This document shows, piece by piece, positions 45,596-55,000 of a stretch of 64,000 bases of DNA. The stretch comes from Microbacterium sp. SS28. GTDB taxonomy: Bacteria; Actinomycetota; Actinomycetes; Actinomycetales; Microbacteriaceae. The notes under the pieces were generated by a model that had not been told where the DNA came from, did not search any database, and saw nothing but the letters and a program-made list of their open reading frames with translations. Each line of letters starts with the position of its first letter. Position 1 is the stretch's first letter. The stretch covers positions 1-64,000 of the forward strand of contig NZ_JAKWJP010000003.1 of the NCBI RefSeq assembly GCF_022761035.1, given 5' to 3'. The position numbers were made by a program, and so were the translations under genes.

Positions 45596-46597
45596 ATGGC
45601 ACGTCCGATCACCCTGTTCACGGGGCAGTGGGCCGATCTGCCGTTCGAAGAGGTCGCCCGGCTCGCGGGCGAGTGGGGCTACGACGGCCTCGAGATCGCC
45701 TGCTGGGGCGATCACCTCGACGTGTCGCGGTGGGATGACGCGGAGTACGTGCAGTCGCGGCTCGACATCCTCGAGCGCAACGGCCTGAAGGTCTACGCGA
45801 TCTCGAACCATCTGACGGGGCAGGCCGTGTGCGACGACCCGATCGACGCGCGCCACCGCGACATCCTGTCGGATCGCGTGTGGGGCGACGGAGACCCCGA
45901 AGGCGTGCGCCGGCGCGCCGCGGAGGACATGAAGAGCACGGCGCGCATTGCCGCGAAGCTCGGCGTCAAGACGGTCAACGGCTTCACGGGGTCGTCGATC
46001 TGGAAGGCCGTCGCGATGTTCCCGCCCGCGTCGGACGAATGGATCGCCGCGGGGTACCAGGACTTCGCCGATCGCTGGAACCCGATCCTCGACGTCTTCG
46101 AAGAGGTCGGTGTGCGCTTCGGTCTGGAGGTGCACCCGTCCGAGATCGCCTACGACTACTGGACGGCCAAGGCGACGCTCGAGGCGATCGGCCACCGGAA
46201 GTGCTTCGGGTTCAACTTCGACCCCTCGCACTTCGTGTGGCAGCAGCTGGACTACGTCGCGTTCGTGCTCGACTTCGCGGACCACATCTTCCACGTGCAC
46301 GTGAAGGAGTCGATCACCAACCTCGACGGCCGCAACGGCGTGCTGGGCTCGCACCTCGCGTGGGCGAACCCGCGTCGCGGGTGGACGTTCGTCTCGACGG
46401 GGCACGGCGCCGTGCGGTGGGAGCCGCTCTTCCGCGCGCTCAACGCGATCGGCTACGACGGTCCCACGAGCGTCGAGTGGGAGGACGCCGGAATGGACCG
46501 CCTCATCGGCGCACCCGAGGCCCTCGCGTTCGTGCGCAGCCTCAACGCGATCACGCCGCCCGCGGCCGCATTCGACGCCGCGTTCTCGACGAAGTAG
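45596..46597 (+). CDS. Sugar-phosphate isomerase/epimerase-like TIM barrel, copy 2
   Basis: A 333-aa paralogue of 33812 with the same length and mostly the same residues ([20 protein letters not shown] start; ligand segments [27 protein letters not shown] all kept). Preceded by AGGAGAC. The pair 44404-45596 duplicates 32588-33812 in order and direction. It ends before a bidirectional hairpin. Confidence 0.87.
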   Translation: MARPITLFTGQWADLPFEEVARLAGEWGYDGLEIACWGDHLDVSRWDDAEYVQSRLDILERNGLKVYAISNHLTGQAVCDDPIDARHRDILSDRVWGDGDPEGVRRRAAEDMKSTARIAAKLGVKTVNGFTGSSIWKAVAMFPPASDEWIAAGYQDFADRWNPILDVFEEVGVRFGLEVHPSEIAYDYWTAKATLEAIGHRKCFGFNFDPSHFVWQQLDYVAFVLDFADHIFHVHVKESITNLDGRNGVLGSHLAWANPRRGWTFVSTGHGAVRWEPLFRALNAIGYDGPTSVEWEDAGMDRLIGAPEALAFVRSLNAITPPAAAFDAAFSTK

Positions 46598-46605
46598 GCG
46601 CGCGC

Positions 46606-46629
46606 GGCGGGCGTCTCGTGGCGCCCGCC
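46606..46629. terminator. Bidirectional hairpin between converging genes
   Basis: GGCGGGCG (46606-46613), 8-nt loop, CGCCCGCC (46622-46629), in the 42-bp gap between barrel copy 2 and the third CGD fusion. No T run. Confidence 0.6.
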
Positions 46630-46639
46630 CCGCGTCGCG

Positions 46640-48085
46640 CTATCTGACCGCGGCCGCGGCTCTCAGCGCCCGGTGCGCGAGGGCGAGGTGCGCCCTCGTC
46701 ATCGCGGCGGGGTCGTCATCGAGCCACTCGTGGCCGCCCCACTCGCTCGTGAGCGTGCCGGCGAAGCCCGAGCGGTCCAGCTCGGCGCCGAGGTCGCGGA
46801 TCGGCTGCGAGACGCGACCGTCGGTGTCGTCGAGGTCCCAGAACTTGAGATGGAACGCGCCGACGAGGGGCAGGATGCCGCGCAGGACCGAGGCATCCGA
46901 CCGCCCGAACCGGATGAGCAGGTTCATGAACGACGTGTGCACGGCGGGCGGCACGGCGCCCGAGCGCAGGTACGCGACCACGGCATCCGCCGTCGCGGGG
47001 TCGCGCCAGTCCGCGCCGAGCCGGTCGAGCAGCGCCGCATCGACGCCGCCCGCCCGCAGTTGGTCGAGGTAGCTCGGCGGCAGCGACGGCATGAGCATGC
47101 TGATGTCGACGAGCAGGCGCACGTGCGGGTCGTCGATGCCCGCGATCGTGTCGATCGCGCTCGCGGCACCCGGCGCGTTCGGCGTCTGCTGACCCTGGAT
47201 CTCTTCGTAGAGCGCGAGGTCGAGCTCGTGCAGCGTCGGCAGCAGGCGGCGCAGGAGCGGCTCGCCGGCCTGGCCGATCGGAAGGCGGACGGCGTGCGCC
47301 CCCACGCGGTGGGCGGCGCGCAGCTGCGGCACGAGGAACGCGAATCGCTCGTCGTCGGAGCGATGCAGCCCCGGCCCCGACCAGTCGTCGAGGCTCGCGC
47401 CGACGATGCTGACCGAGCCGCCGAGTTCGTCGAGCGCGGCGCGCAGCTCTTCGACCTCGTGGTCGGCGGGGACGGGGAACGATCGCCAGAGCTGGCCCGG
47501 CTCGATCTCGATGACCGAGGCCACGCCGTCCGCGACGATGCCGACGGCGATGTCGGTCGCGGAGCGCTCCGCGCGGATCACCTCGGGCGTCCAGTTGAAG
47601 GCGCTCGCGGCGACGGTCCAGGGTCCGGCATCGGGCGCGGAGCCGTCGCGCGCGGCCGCAGGCCGTGCGGACGTCTGCGAGGCGACGGGATGCCGCGTCC
47701 CGCCGTCGACGAGGGGAAGGACCTCGAGCGGCCGCGCCGCCGCGAAGGGGAGCGTGAGCGGGCCGTCGGGTCCGGCCTGGAGGTAGGGGATCGCGAGGCT
47801 GAACGAGACCGAGACGTCATGGCGACCCGACTGCAGGACGCTTCCGACCTCGAGGGCGAGCCGGTCTTGGATGAACCACCAGCCGGACTCCGAGGCGAGT
47901 GCGGCCGGGTCGAGGCGGCGTTCGCCCAGCACGACCCGCGTCTCGACGGGTTCGCCGTCGATCGTGACGGTCAGATCGCTGACGCTCGCGAGCGGCAGCG
48001 ACCGGATCCAGGGGAGGTTCACGAGCAGCACGAAGCCCGACGGGCTCGCGGCGAGGGCGTCGTCGCCGAGGATGGGAAGGGTCAC
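46640..48085 (-). CDS. Divergent C-glycoside deglycosidase-like beta-alpha fusion
   Basis: A 481-aa fusion protein. The beta domain (about 1-115) keeps LPWIRSLPLAS and FSLAIPYLQAGPDGP; a linker of roughly 50 residues precedes the alpha barrel (about 165-481). Metal-ligand positions are conserved but the surroundings differ: YEEIQGQ (E), LLVDISM (D), AFHLKFWDLD (H) and TSEWGGH (E). The GTG at 48085 with GAGG six bases upstream is preferred over a GTG eight codons earlier. It lies immediately downstream of ROK 2 on the same strand. Probably a CGD with different specificity. Confidence 0.75.
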   Translation of the reverse strand: MTLPILGDDALAASPSGFVLLVNLPWIRSLPLASVSDLTVTIDGEPVETRVVLGERRLDPAALASESGWWFIQDRLALEVGSVLQSGRHDVSVSFSLAIPYLQAGPDGPLTLPFAAARPLEVLPLVDGGTRHPVASQTSARPAAARDGSAPDAGPWTVAASAFNWTPEVIRAERSATDIAVGIVADGVASVIEIEPGQLWRSFPVPADHEVEELRAALDELGGSVSIVGASLDDWSGPGLHRSDDERFAFLVPQLRAAHRVGAHAVRLPIGQAGEPLLRRLLPTLHELDLALYEEIQGQQTPNAPGAASAIDTIAGIDDPHVRLLVDISMLMPSLPPSYLDQLRAGGVDAALLDRLGADWRDPATADAVVAYLRSGAVPPAVHTSFMNLLIRFGRSDASVLRGILPLVGAFHLKFWDLDDTDGRVSQPIRDLGAELDRSGFAGTLTSEWGGHEWLDDDPAAMTRAHLALAHRALRAAAAVR

Positions 48086-48143
48086 GTGCGCCTCACTTCT
48101 TCGTGTCACCGGCGCGCACCGGCTTCAGACAGAAAGGTACACG

Positions 48144-48166
48144 CTTTAGTCTGTTTTCGTAAGAAG
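48144..48166 (-). promoter_or_regulatory. Candidate CGD-regulon operator, site 5
   Basis: Read on the minus strand: CTTCTTAC, spacer GAAAACA, GACTAAAG. Five of eight bases match in each half to the best site at 28776-28798, and the spacer equals that of site 1. It sits about 60-80 bp upstream of the third CGD fusion, between that gene and ROK 2. Confidence 0.45.
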
Positions 48167-48204
48167 TGCTTCAGCCCGGATCGAGCCGCGGCGAGTGAGG
48201 AGCG

Positions 48205-49482
48205 TCAGGCGTCCGCGTCGAGTGGCCCGCGGATCGCCTCGATCATGGGGCGGCCGAGGCCGAACCAGCGGGGGAAGGTCACCTCGAACAGCTGCTCGCG
48301 CACCATCTCGATGCCGCCGCGCAGGGGCTCGCGCACGTCGTTGACGGACTGCGCGATCGTGAGGTCGCGCGTCGCGAGCGGAAGCGAGAGCTCGTAGACG
48401 CGCTGCCGGACTTCGGCCAGGAGCAGCTCGCCCGCGCCTGCCACGGCCCCGCCGATCACGATGATCGACGGATTGAACATGTTGACGAGCGCCGCGATCG
48501 ACTCGCCGACGACGCGCGCCGAGCGCTGGATGAGCCGGATCGCGAGCGCATCGCCGTTCTCGGCCGCGAGCGAGATGCGCTCGGGCGAGAGCTCGTGGCC
48601 CTCGGCGACGGCGGTCGCGAGGGTTCCCGTCGCGCCCGCAGCGATCTCGGCTTCGGCATCGCGGATGAGCGCCCAGCCGCCCGCGACGGCCTCGAGGCAT
48701 CCGACCTTGCCGCAGCGGCACAGCGCCTCGGACTCGCGCACGCGCACGTGGCCGATGTCGCCGGCGGCGCCGTTGACGCCCCGATGGACGCGTCCGTGCG
48801 AGAGCAGGCCCGCGCCGATACCCGAGCCGATCTTGCAGTAGATGAGGTCGAGTCGGTCGTCGCCGCGACGCGCGCGTTCGCCGAAGGTGAGCAGGTTCAC
48901 GTCGTTGTCGACCCACACGGGGGCGTCGTACCTCTGCTCGAAGCGGCGGCGGACGTCGAATCCGTTCCACCCCGGCATGATGGGCGGCGCAACGGGGCGC
49001 CCGCTCTCGAAGTCGACGGGCCCCGGGACGCCGACCGCGATGCCCCACACGGGCACGTCGGGGGTCCGCTCGAGCAGCTCGTCGATCATGCTGAGGGCCT
49101 TGTCGAGCGTCTCGGCGGGGCCGCGGGCGATGTCCCAGGCGGAGTGGGACTGATCGATGACGTCGCCGTCGAGCATCGCCACGCCGACGTGGATGTGCAG
49201 GGCGCCGAGCGCGCACACGACGATGCGGGCGGCGTCGCCGCGGAAGCGCAGCGTGCGGGGGGCACGACCGCCGGAGGAGGGTCCGAACTCGCCGTCGGCG
49301 AGGTAGCCCATCTCGATCGCGTGATCGACGCGCTGCGTCACGACGCCTCGACCGAGACCCGTCACGCGCCCGATCTCGGGACGTGTCGCGGCGTCGCCGG
49401 TGCGCACCATGTTGACGATGCGCAGCAGGCTCGTCATCTCGTCGGTCTGAGCGCCGAAGCGCAGCGTGGACTCCCTGGCCAT
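48205..49482 (-). CDS. ROK-family transcriptional repressor 2
   Basis: A ROK regulator of about 425 aa: N-terminal winged HTH with RPEIGRVTGLGRGVVTQRV, ROK domain with GIAVGVPGPVDFE and VDNDVN, and the zinc motif CRCGKVGCLEA. Several ATG codons are possible starts (49482, 49497, 49530); none has a good Shine-Dalgarno, and 49482 gives a normal N-terminus. Divergent from Gfo/Idh at 49589. Paralogous to ROK 1 in family only; sequences differ. Confidence 0.85.
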   Translation of the reverse strand: MARESTLRFGAQTDEMTSLLRIVNMVRTGDAATRPEIGRVTGLGRGVVTQRVDHAIEMGYLADGEFGPSSGGRAPRTLRFRGDAARIVVCALGALHIHVGVAMLDGDVIDQSHSAWDIARGPAETLDKALSMIDELLERTPDVPVWGIAVGVPGPVDFESGRPVAPPIMPGWNGFDVRRRFEQRYDAPVWVDNDVNLLTFGERARRGDDRLDLIYCKIGSGIGAGLLSHGRVHRGVNGAAGDIGHVRVRESEALCRCGKVGCLEAVAGGWALIRDAEAEIAAGATGTLATAVAEGHELSPERISLAAENGDALAIRLIQRSARVVGESIAALVNMFNPSIIVIGGAVAGAGELLLAEVRQRVYELSLPLATRDLTIAQSVNDVREPLRGGIEMVREQLFEVTFPRWFGLGRPMIEAIRGPLDADA

Positions 49483-49588
49483 GGTCGATTCTTGCATAAC
49501 CGCGTGCATACGCGGCCCAAAAAGACACACCTATAGTCAAAGCATCCATAACTTAGGTACGCTTCATGCAGAAGTGGAAGGAGAGGCG

Positions 49589-50620
49589 ATGGTCTACGGA
49601 GTCGGCATCATCGGCGCGGGCCCCGGCGTCGCGGCCCTGCATCTGCCGACCCTCGCGCGCCTGGCCGACGACTTCCACGTCGTGCACGTCGCCGACGCGG
49701 GGAGCGGGCGCGCGGACGCGCTCGCCGGGCGGACGGGCGCCCGTTCGTCGACCGGCATCGAGGCCCTGCTCGAAGACCCCGCCGTCGAGGTCGTCGCGAT
49801 CTGCAGTCCGCCCGCCGCGCACGCCGCGCAGATCCGCGCCGCAGTCGCCGCCGGCAAGAAGGCCGTCTTCTGCGAGAAGCCGATCGGCGCCACCGTCGCG
49901 GAGTCCGAGGAGGCCGTCGAGGCCTGCCGCCGTGCCGGCATCCCCCTCATCGTCGGCACGAATCACTTCTTCGACCCCGCTTGGGGGCGCGCCAAGCACC
50001 ATCTGACGGTCTCGGGCGGACCCGTCGTCTCCATCTCGGTGACCCTCTCGCTGCCGCCCAACACGCGCTACCACGACGTCGTGACCGAGCTCGCGGCGCC
50101 GGGAGGAGCGCGGCCCGCGCCCGATCTGTCGCGCCCCGAGGTCGCCGCCGGCGTCGTCCGTCAGCTCCTGACGGGCCTCGCGATCCATGACCTCCCGCTC
50201 GTGCGCGATCTCGCCCCGACGTTCGAGCGCGTCCTTTTCGCGCGAGCCCTGGCGCCGATCGGCTACGCCGTCGGGTTCGTCGCGAGCGGCGTCCCGATCC
50301 AGCTCACGACCGTCATGCTGGCGGACGGCGCGGATGCGCTGTGGCGGCTGACGGTGACGACGTCGAGCGATCGGCTCGACGTCAGCTTCCCGCCCGCCTT
50401 CGTGCACGCGGGAAGCGCTCGAGTGCGGGCACTGCTGGCAGACGGGCGCGACGCGACCTACCCCGTCGAGGCCGACGACGGTTACATCGCGGAATGGCGC
50501 GCGCTGGCCGAGCTCTTGGGCAGCGGCATCCCGGTGGAGTACGAAGAGCTGCTCGACGACGCGCGGTACGGGCTGCGCCTCGCGCACGAGGCGGCCGAGG
50601 CCGTGGAGGCGACGGCATGA
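49589..50620 (+). CDS. Gfo/Idh/MocA family oxidoreductase (third type)
   Basis: A 343-aa oxidoreductase. Rossmann segment GIIGAGPGVAAL (about 5-16), EKP in FCEKPIGAT (about 95), then a shorter substrate domain. ATG 49589 follows AAGGAGAGG, the best ribosome-binding site in this region. Its stop overlaps the next gene (ATGA), so the two proteins are probably made together. Divergent from ROK 2, its likely regulator. Confidence 0.82.
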   Translation: MVYGVGIIGAGPGVAALHLPTLARLADDFHVVHVADAGSGRADALAGRTGARSSTGIEALLEDPAVEVVAICSPPAAHAAQIRAAVAAGKKAVFCEKPIGATVAESEEAVEACRRAGIPLIVGTNHFFDPAWGRAKHHLTVSGGPVVSISVTLSLPPNTRYHDVVTELAAPGGARPAPDLSRPEVAAGVVRQLLTGLAIHDLPLVRDLAPTFERVLFARALAPIGYAVGFVASGVPIQLTTVMLADGADALWRLTVTTSSDRLDVSFPPAFVHAGSARVRALLADGRDATYPVEADDGYIAEWRALAELLGSGIPVEYEELLDDARYGLRLAHEAAEAVEATA

Positions 50621-51384
50621 CGACGGAAGTCCGCACCGATCTCGAGGCGTACCGGGTGGCGATCGCCGAGCTTCCGCTTCGCGCTGCGGCGACGCGGGAG
50701 CCCTCCGGAGCCGTCGTCGCCGTGAGCGGCGCAGGAGAGTGGTGGAAGCGCGCAGCGGAAGCGCTCGCGGCCGGCGCCGCCGCGGTCGTCGTCGCGCAGC
50801 CGGGGCCCGCCCCCGTGACCGAGCTCGATGCCCTTGCGACGCGGGCCGGTGATACCCCCCTCGTCTTCGAGCGCGCCCTGCTGCCGTCCGACGTCGTCGA
50901 TGACCTCGAGAATGCCCTGACGGAGGTGCCGGCGCCTTCGGCGCTCGTCGTCGAGTGTCATTCGCCCGGCGCGACGCTGTCCTCGGCCCTTGCCGACGCA
51001 CTGGGATGGGCGCGCACGCTCGGCCGTGGGTCGCTCGTGCATCGATCCGGTTCGCCGTCGCGCGGGCACCGGCTCGCGCTCCTCGAGGCGGCGGGGGGCG
51101 TCCCGGTCTCCGTCGTCTTCGGCACACAGGCCGGTGCGCCGCAGTGGGGCCGCATTCGCCTTACGGCCCTGGGCGGCACTCTGATCGAGCTGGAGGGCGG
51201 CGATCGCGGCATCCAGGTGACGATGACGGATGCCGCGTCCCGCCGCACGCTCCCGACGCGCTTCGAGTCTCCTCAGCGACTCGCCCTGCGTCGCGCCATC
51301 GAAGCCCTCGAGCGGGGTGCCCCGACGGCCGACCTCGCAGACCTGCGCCGGGACGCGGCGCTCGCCGAGGCCATCGGCCGGTGA
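50617..51384 (+). CDS. Protein of unknown function, possibly a degenerate Gfo/Idh partner
   Basis: A 255-aa protein I do not recognise with confidence. Its first half reads like the nucleotide-binding half of a Gfo/Idh protein without the glycine-rich loop (AVVAVSGAGEWWKRAAEAL, then AVVVAQPGPAPVTELDALA). The second half has a segment like Gfo/Idh C-terminal strands (GRIRLTALGGTLIELEGG). It overlaps the start of the intact Gfo/Idh at 49589 by four bases, suggesting a two-subunit complex. No catalytic Lys of an EKP motif is seen. Could be a scaffold or ligand sensor. Confidence 0.5.
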   Translation: MTTEVRTDLEAYRVAIAELPLRAAATREPSGAVVAVSGAGEWWKRAAEALAAGAAAVVVAQPGPAPVTELDALATRAGDTPLVFERALLPSDVVDDLENALTEVPAPSALVVECHSPGATLSSALADALGWARTLGRGSLVHRSGSPSRGHRLALLEAAGGVPVSVVFGTQAGAPQWGRIRLTALGGTLIELEGGDRGIQVTMTDAASRRTLPTRFESPQRLALRRAIEALERGAPTADLADLRRDAALAEAIGR

Positions 51385-51396
51385 TCCGCCCGGACC

Positions 51397-51906
51397 TCAG
51401 CTCCGCGGCGGGAAGATGCCCACCAGCGCGATGCACCAGTTCAGCACGACATAGGGCTGCATGTTGGCGTGCGGCTGCCCGGACCCTCCGCCTCCGATCA
51501 TCGTGGGGCTCATGGCCAGATCAGCCGTGGTGCCGTACGAGGATCCGCCCGCCGTCAGCGCCGGCACGGCGCCTGCGGGGTTCTTGGTCGTCGCGGTGGA
51601 CGCGGCGGCGACGGTATGACCGTGCGGCGGGATGGTGGCCGCTGTGAGCGTGACCGCCTCGGTTCCGCCGACCTCGCCCTGCGTGTAGGCGCCCAGCCCG
51701 GGCCCCTGCCCGAACGCGAGAGGGACGCGCCCGCGAAGGTCGGGGAGACCGAACGTCACGCGCCCGTCGCCGCCGTACATCGTGCCGAGCAGCGAGAACA
51801 GAGCGGTGTTCTGCGAGATCGTCAGCAGCTGCCCGTTGCACAGCGCCCATCCCTGCGGGGCGAAATTGAAGCCGAAGCAGCGGACCTCGCCGATGTAAGG
51901 GTCCAT
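51397..51906 (-). CDS. Phage tail-collar domain protein (MdpB-like)
   Basis: A 169-aa protein with the tail-collar signature: MDPYIGEVRCFGFNFAPQGW start, NGQLLTISQNTALFSLLG, YGGDGRVTFGLPDLRGRVP and the Gly/Ser-rich tail. ATG 51906 follows AGGAGG. No other phage genes are around. Tail-collar proteins also occur alone in bacteria as microcystin-dependent-protein-like products of unknown role. Divergent from the LPXTG adhesin (162-bp gap). Confidence 0.85.
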   Translation of the reverse strand: MDPYIGEVRCFGFNFAPQGWALCNGQLLTISQNTALFSLLGTMYGGDGRVTFGLPDLRGRVPLAFGQGPGLGAYTQGEVGGTEAVTLTAATIPPHGHTVAAASTATTKNPAGAVPALTAGGSSYGTTADLAMSPTMIGGGGSGQPHANMQPYVVLNWCIALVGIFPPRS

Positions 51907-52068
51907 GAGTCCTCCTGAGGTCGAGACGAGTCCCGCCGGTCTGCGACGGGGCCGAGGTCTGTACAGGGGGCCCGCGGCAGTCATAGTGTGCCCTCATAGG
52001 GCCATGTCCGCCATGCCCCGCCGGATGGTGGTCCGGCGAAGCGGATCGCGGTGAGGGAGTAGCAGACG

Positions 52069-55000
52069 ATGGCCGGATCCGACACCCCGCGCGCGGCGGT
52101 CGCACGCTCGCGATTCCGGCGCCGCGGCGTCGCGGCATCCATCGCCGTGATCCTCGCCGTCCTCGGCGGTGCGCTCATCGCGCCGTCCATCGCACAGGCC
52201 GACGGGCCGACGACCTTCAGCAACTCGGCATCCATCGCGATCCCCGCCGCCGGTTCCGCCGAACAGACCGGTCCCGCGAGTCCGTACCCCTCGACCATCA
52301 CCGTGTCGGGCTTGGCGGGCGCCGTTTCCGCGGTGCAGGTCGTGTTCCACGGCCTCACGCACGGCGTGCTCAACGATGTCGACGCGATGGTCGTCTCTCC
52401 CTCCGGTCAGAGTCTGGTCGTGCTGTCGGACATCGGCGACCCGACGACGACGCTGGCCTTCGCGAACAATGCCACGCTCACCTTCGACGACGCGGCAGCC
52501 GGACCGGTGCCGACCGGCAACGTCCCCACCGGCACCTACCGCCCCACCAACAACGGCGCCGGCGACCCCTTCCCTGCGCCCGCTCCCGCGCCATCCGCGC
52601 AGACGACCCTTTCCGGCGCATTCACGGGGATCGATCCCAACGGCACGTGGCAGCTGTTCATCGTGGACGACGCCAAAGGAGACCTGGGCTCGATGGCCGG
52701 CGGCTGGAGCCTCGTTGTCACGACCGAGGTGTCGGCGGTCGCGACGACCACCGCGGTGGCGACATCCGGCTCGCCGTCCGCGACAGGCGCTGCAGTGACC
52801 TTCACGGCGACGGTCAGTGCCGCGGGAAGCCCCGTGACCGCCGGGACCGTCGCGTTCACCGCGGACGGCGCCCCGCTCGGAACCGCGGCCGTCAACGCGG
52901 CGGGCCTCGCCCAGGTCACGACGAACGCCCTCGCCGAGGGCACCCACGCGATCCTCGCGACCTACTCGGGCAGCACGGGATTCCTGACGAGCAACGGCTC
53001 CGTCTCGCAGCGCGTCGACAACGCGACGGTCGTGACGGGCAGCACGTACTGCAATACCGGGCCCCTGACGACTCCGCTCGCCGGGCCCGCCGTTCCCTAC
53101 CCGTCGAACATCACGGTGTCGGGGCTCACGGCTCCCGTCAGCAAGGTCACCGTGACGCTCAACGGCGTCTCGCACTCGGCGCCGATCGATCTGGACGTCA
53201 TGCTCGCGAGCCCTGTACCCGCGACGAACCTCATGCTCATGAGCGACGTCGGCGGCACCTCGGCGGTGAGCGGAGCGACGATCGTGTTCGACGACGCCGC
53301 CCCCGGGTCGGTGCCGACGCCTCTGACGTCGGGGACGTTCCGGCCGACCGACGATGATTCCGATTCAGCGGATGCCGCGTTCCCCGCCCCTGCGCCGATC
53401 GTCAGCTCCGCCACGACGCTGGCGACCTTCAACGGGGCGAGCGGCAACGGCGTCTGGAGCCTGTGGGTGCTCGACGATGCCACCGGCGACGCGGGATCGA
53501 TCAGCGGCGGCTGGTGCCTGACCCTTGCGACGGTGAGCCCCACGACGACCGCGTTGACCTCGAGCGTCAACCCCTCCGTGGTCGGAGGGTCTGTCACCTT
53601 CACCGCCACGGTGACGGCGGGGGGCGCGCCGGTGACGGCCGGTTCTGTGGCCTTCGCCGACGGCGGCACGCCGCTGGGGGCGAGCGTCGCCCTCGCGGCG
53701 GACGGTACGGCGACGGTGACGACGAGCGCGCTCACCGCCGGCACCCATTCCCTCACCGCGACCTACTCCGGCACCCCCGACTTCGCGACCAGCAGCGGCA
53801 GCCTCAGCCAGGTCGTCGACGTGACCCCCACCGTCACGACGGTGACTTCCGACCTGAACCCGTCCCACGTCGGCGACGCCGTCACGTTCACCGCGACGGT
53901 CACGGCGGGTGGCGCGCCTGTCACGGCCGGGACCGTCGCGTTCACCGACGGAGGCGCACCGCTCGGAGGGAGCATCCCGGTGGATGCGACCGGCAGGGCG
54001 ACGTTCACGACCAGTGCGCTCACCGCCGGCACGCACCCGGTCACCGCGACCTTCTCCGGCACCCCGGTTTTCGCGACCAGCAGTGGCAGCCTCAGCCAGG
54101 TCGTCGACGTGACCCCCACCGTCACGACAGTGACTTCCGACCTGAACCCGTCCCACGTCGGCGACGCCGTCACGTTCACCGCCACGGTCACGGCGGGCGG
54201 CGCGCCGGTCACGGCCGGGACTGTCTCCTTCGCTGAAGGTGGCACGCCGCTGGCCACGGGCACCCCCCTCGCGGCGGATGGCACGGCGACGTTCACGACG
54301 AGCTCCCTCACCGCGGGCACGCACACCATCACCGCGACCTACTCCGGCACCCCCGTCTTCGCCGCCGGCAGCGCAACGCTCGACCAGACCGTCCAGGCGC
54401 CCCTCGTCGCCGTCGCCGGCGGGCCGTACTCCGTCGCGGAAGGCGCCGATCTGTCGCTCGACGCCTCCGGATCGACCCCCGGCGCTGCCTACGCGTGGGA
54501 CCTGAACGCGGACGGTGACTTCACCGACGCCACGGGCCTGACGCCGACGCTGACGTGGACGCAGCTCGAAGAGCTCGGCATCGACGACGGTCCGTCGACG
54601 CACACCGTCGCGCTGCGGGTGACGGCGGGACTGCAGGTGGCCACGAGCAGCGCGAGCCTCGATGTCACCAACACCGCCCCCGACACCGTCGTGACAGGCG
54701 CCCTGACCGCGACTGCCGGAGTGCTCTTCACGATCAAGGTGGGTGCGGACGATCCCTCGTCGGCCGACATGGCGGCCCTCTTCGGCTACACCGTCGACTG
54801 GGGCGACGGCACGCCGGTCCTGAGCGTCAACGGCCCCGCCGACCCGCCCGTGTCGCACCTCTACACGGCTCCCGGCACGTACGCGGCATCCCTGACCGCG
54901 ACCGACAAGGACGGCGGCACCGGCGAGCCGCTCACGATCGAGGTGGTGGTCGCGCCTGCAGAGGTTCCCCCGCCCGTCGTGCCGCCCGTCGTGCCGCCCG

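Noticed and set aside
51397-51906. Prophage remnant
   Set aside because: Only one tail-collar gene is present; no integrase, capsid, terminase or attachment site nearby, and solitary tail-collar proteins are common in bacteria.
53535-54396. CRISPR-like repeat array
   Set aside because: The repeats are 288 bp, in frame and code for Ig-like domains; there are no short repeats with unique spacers.
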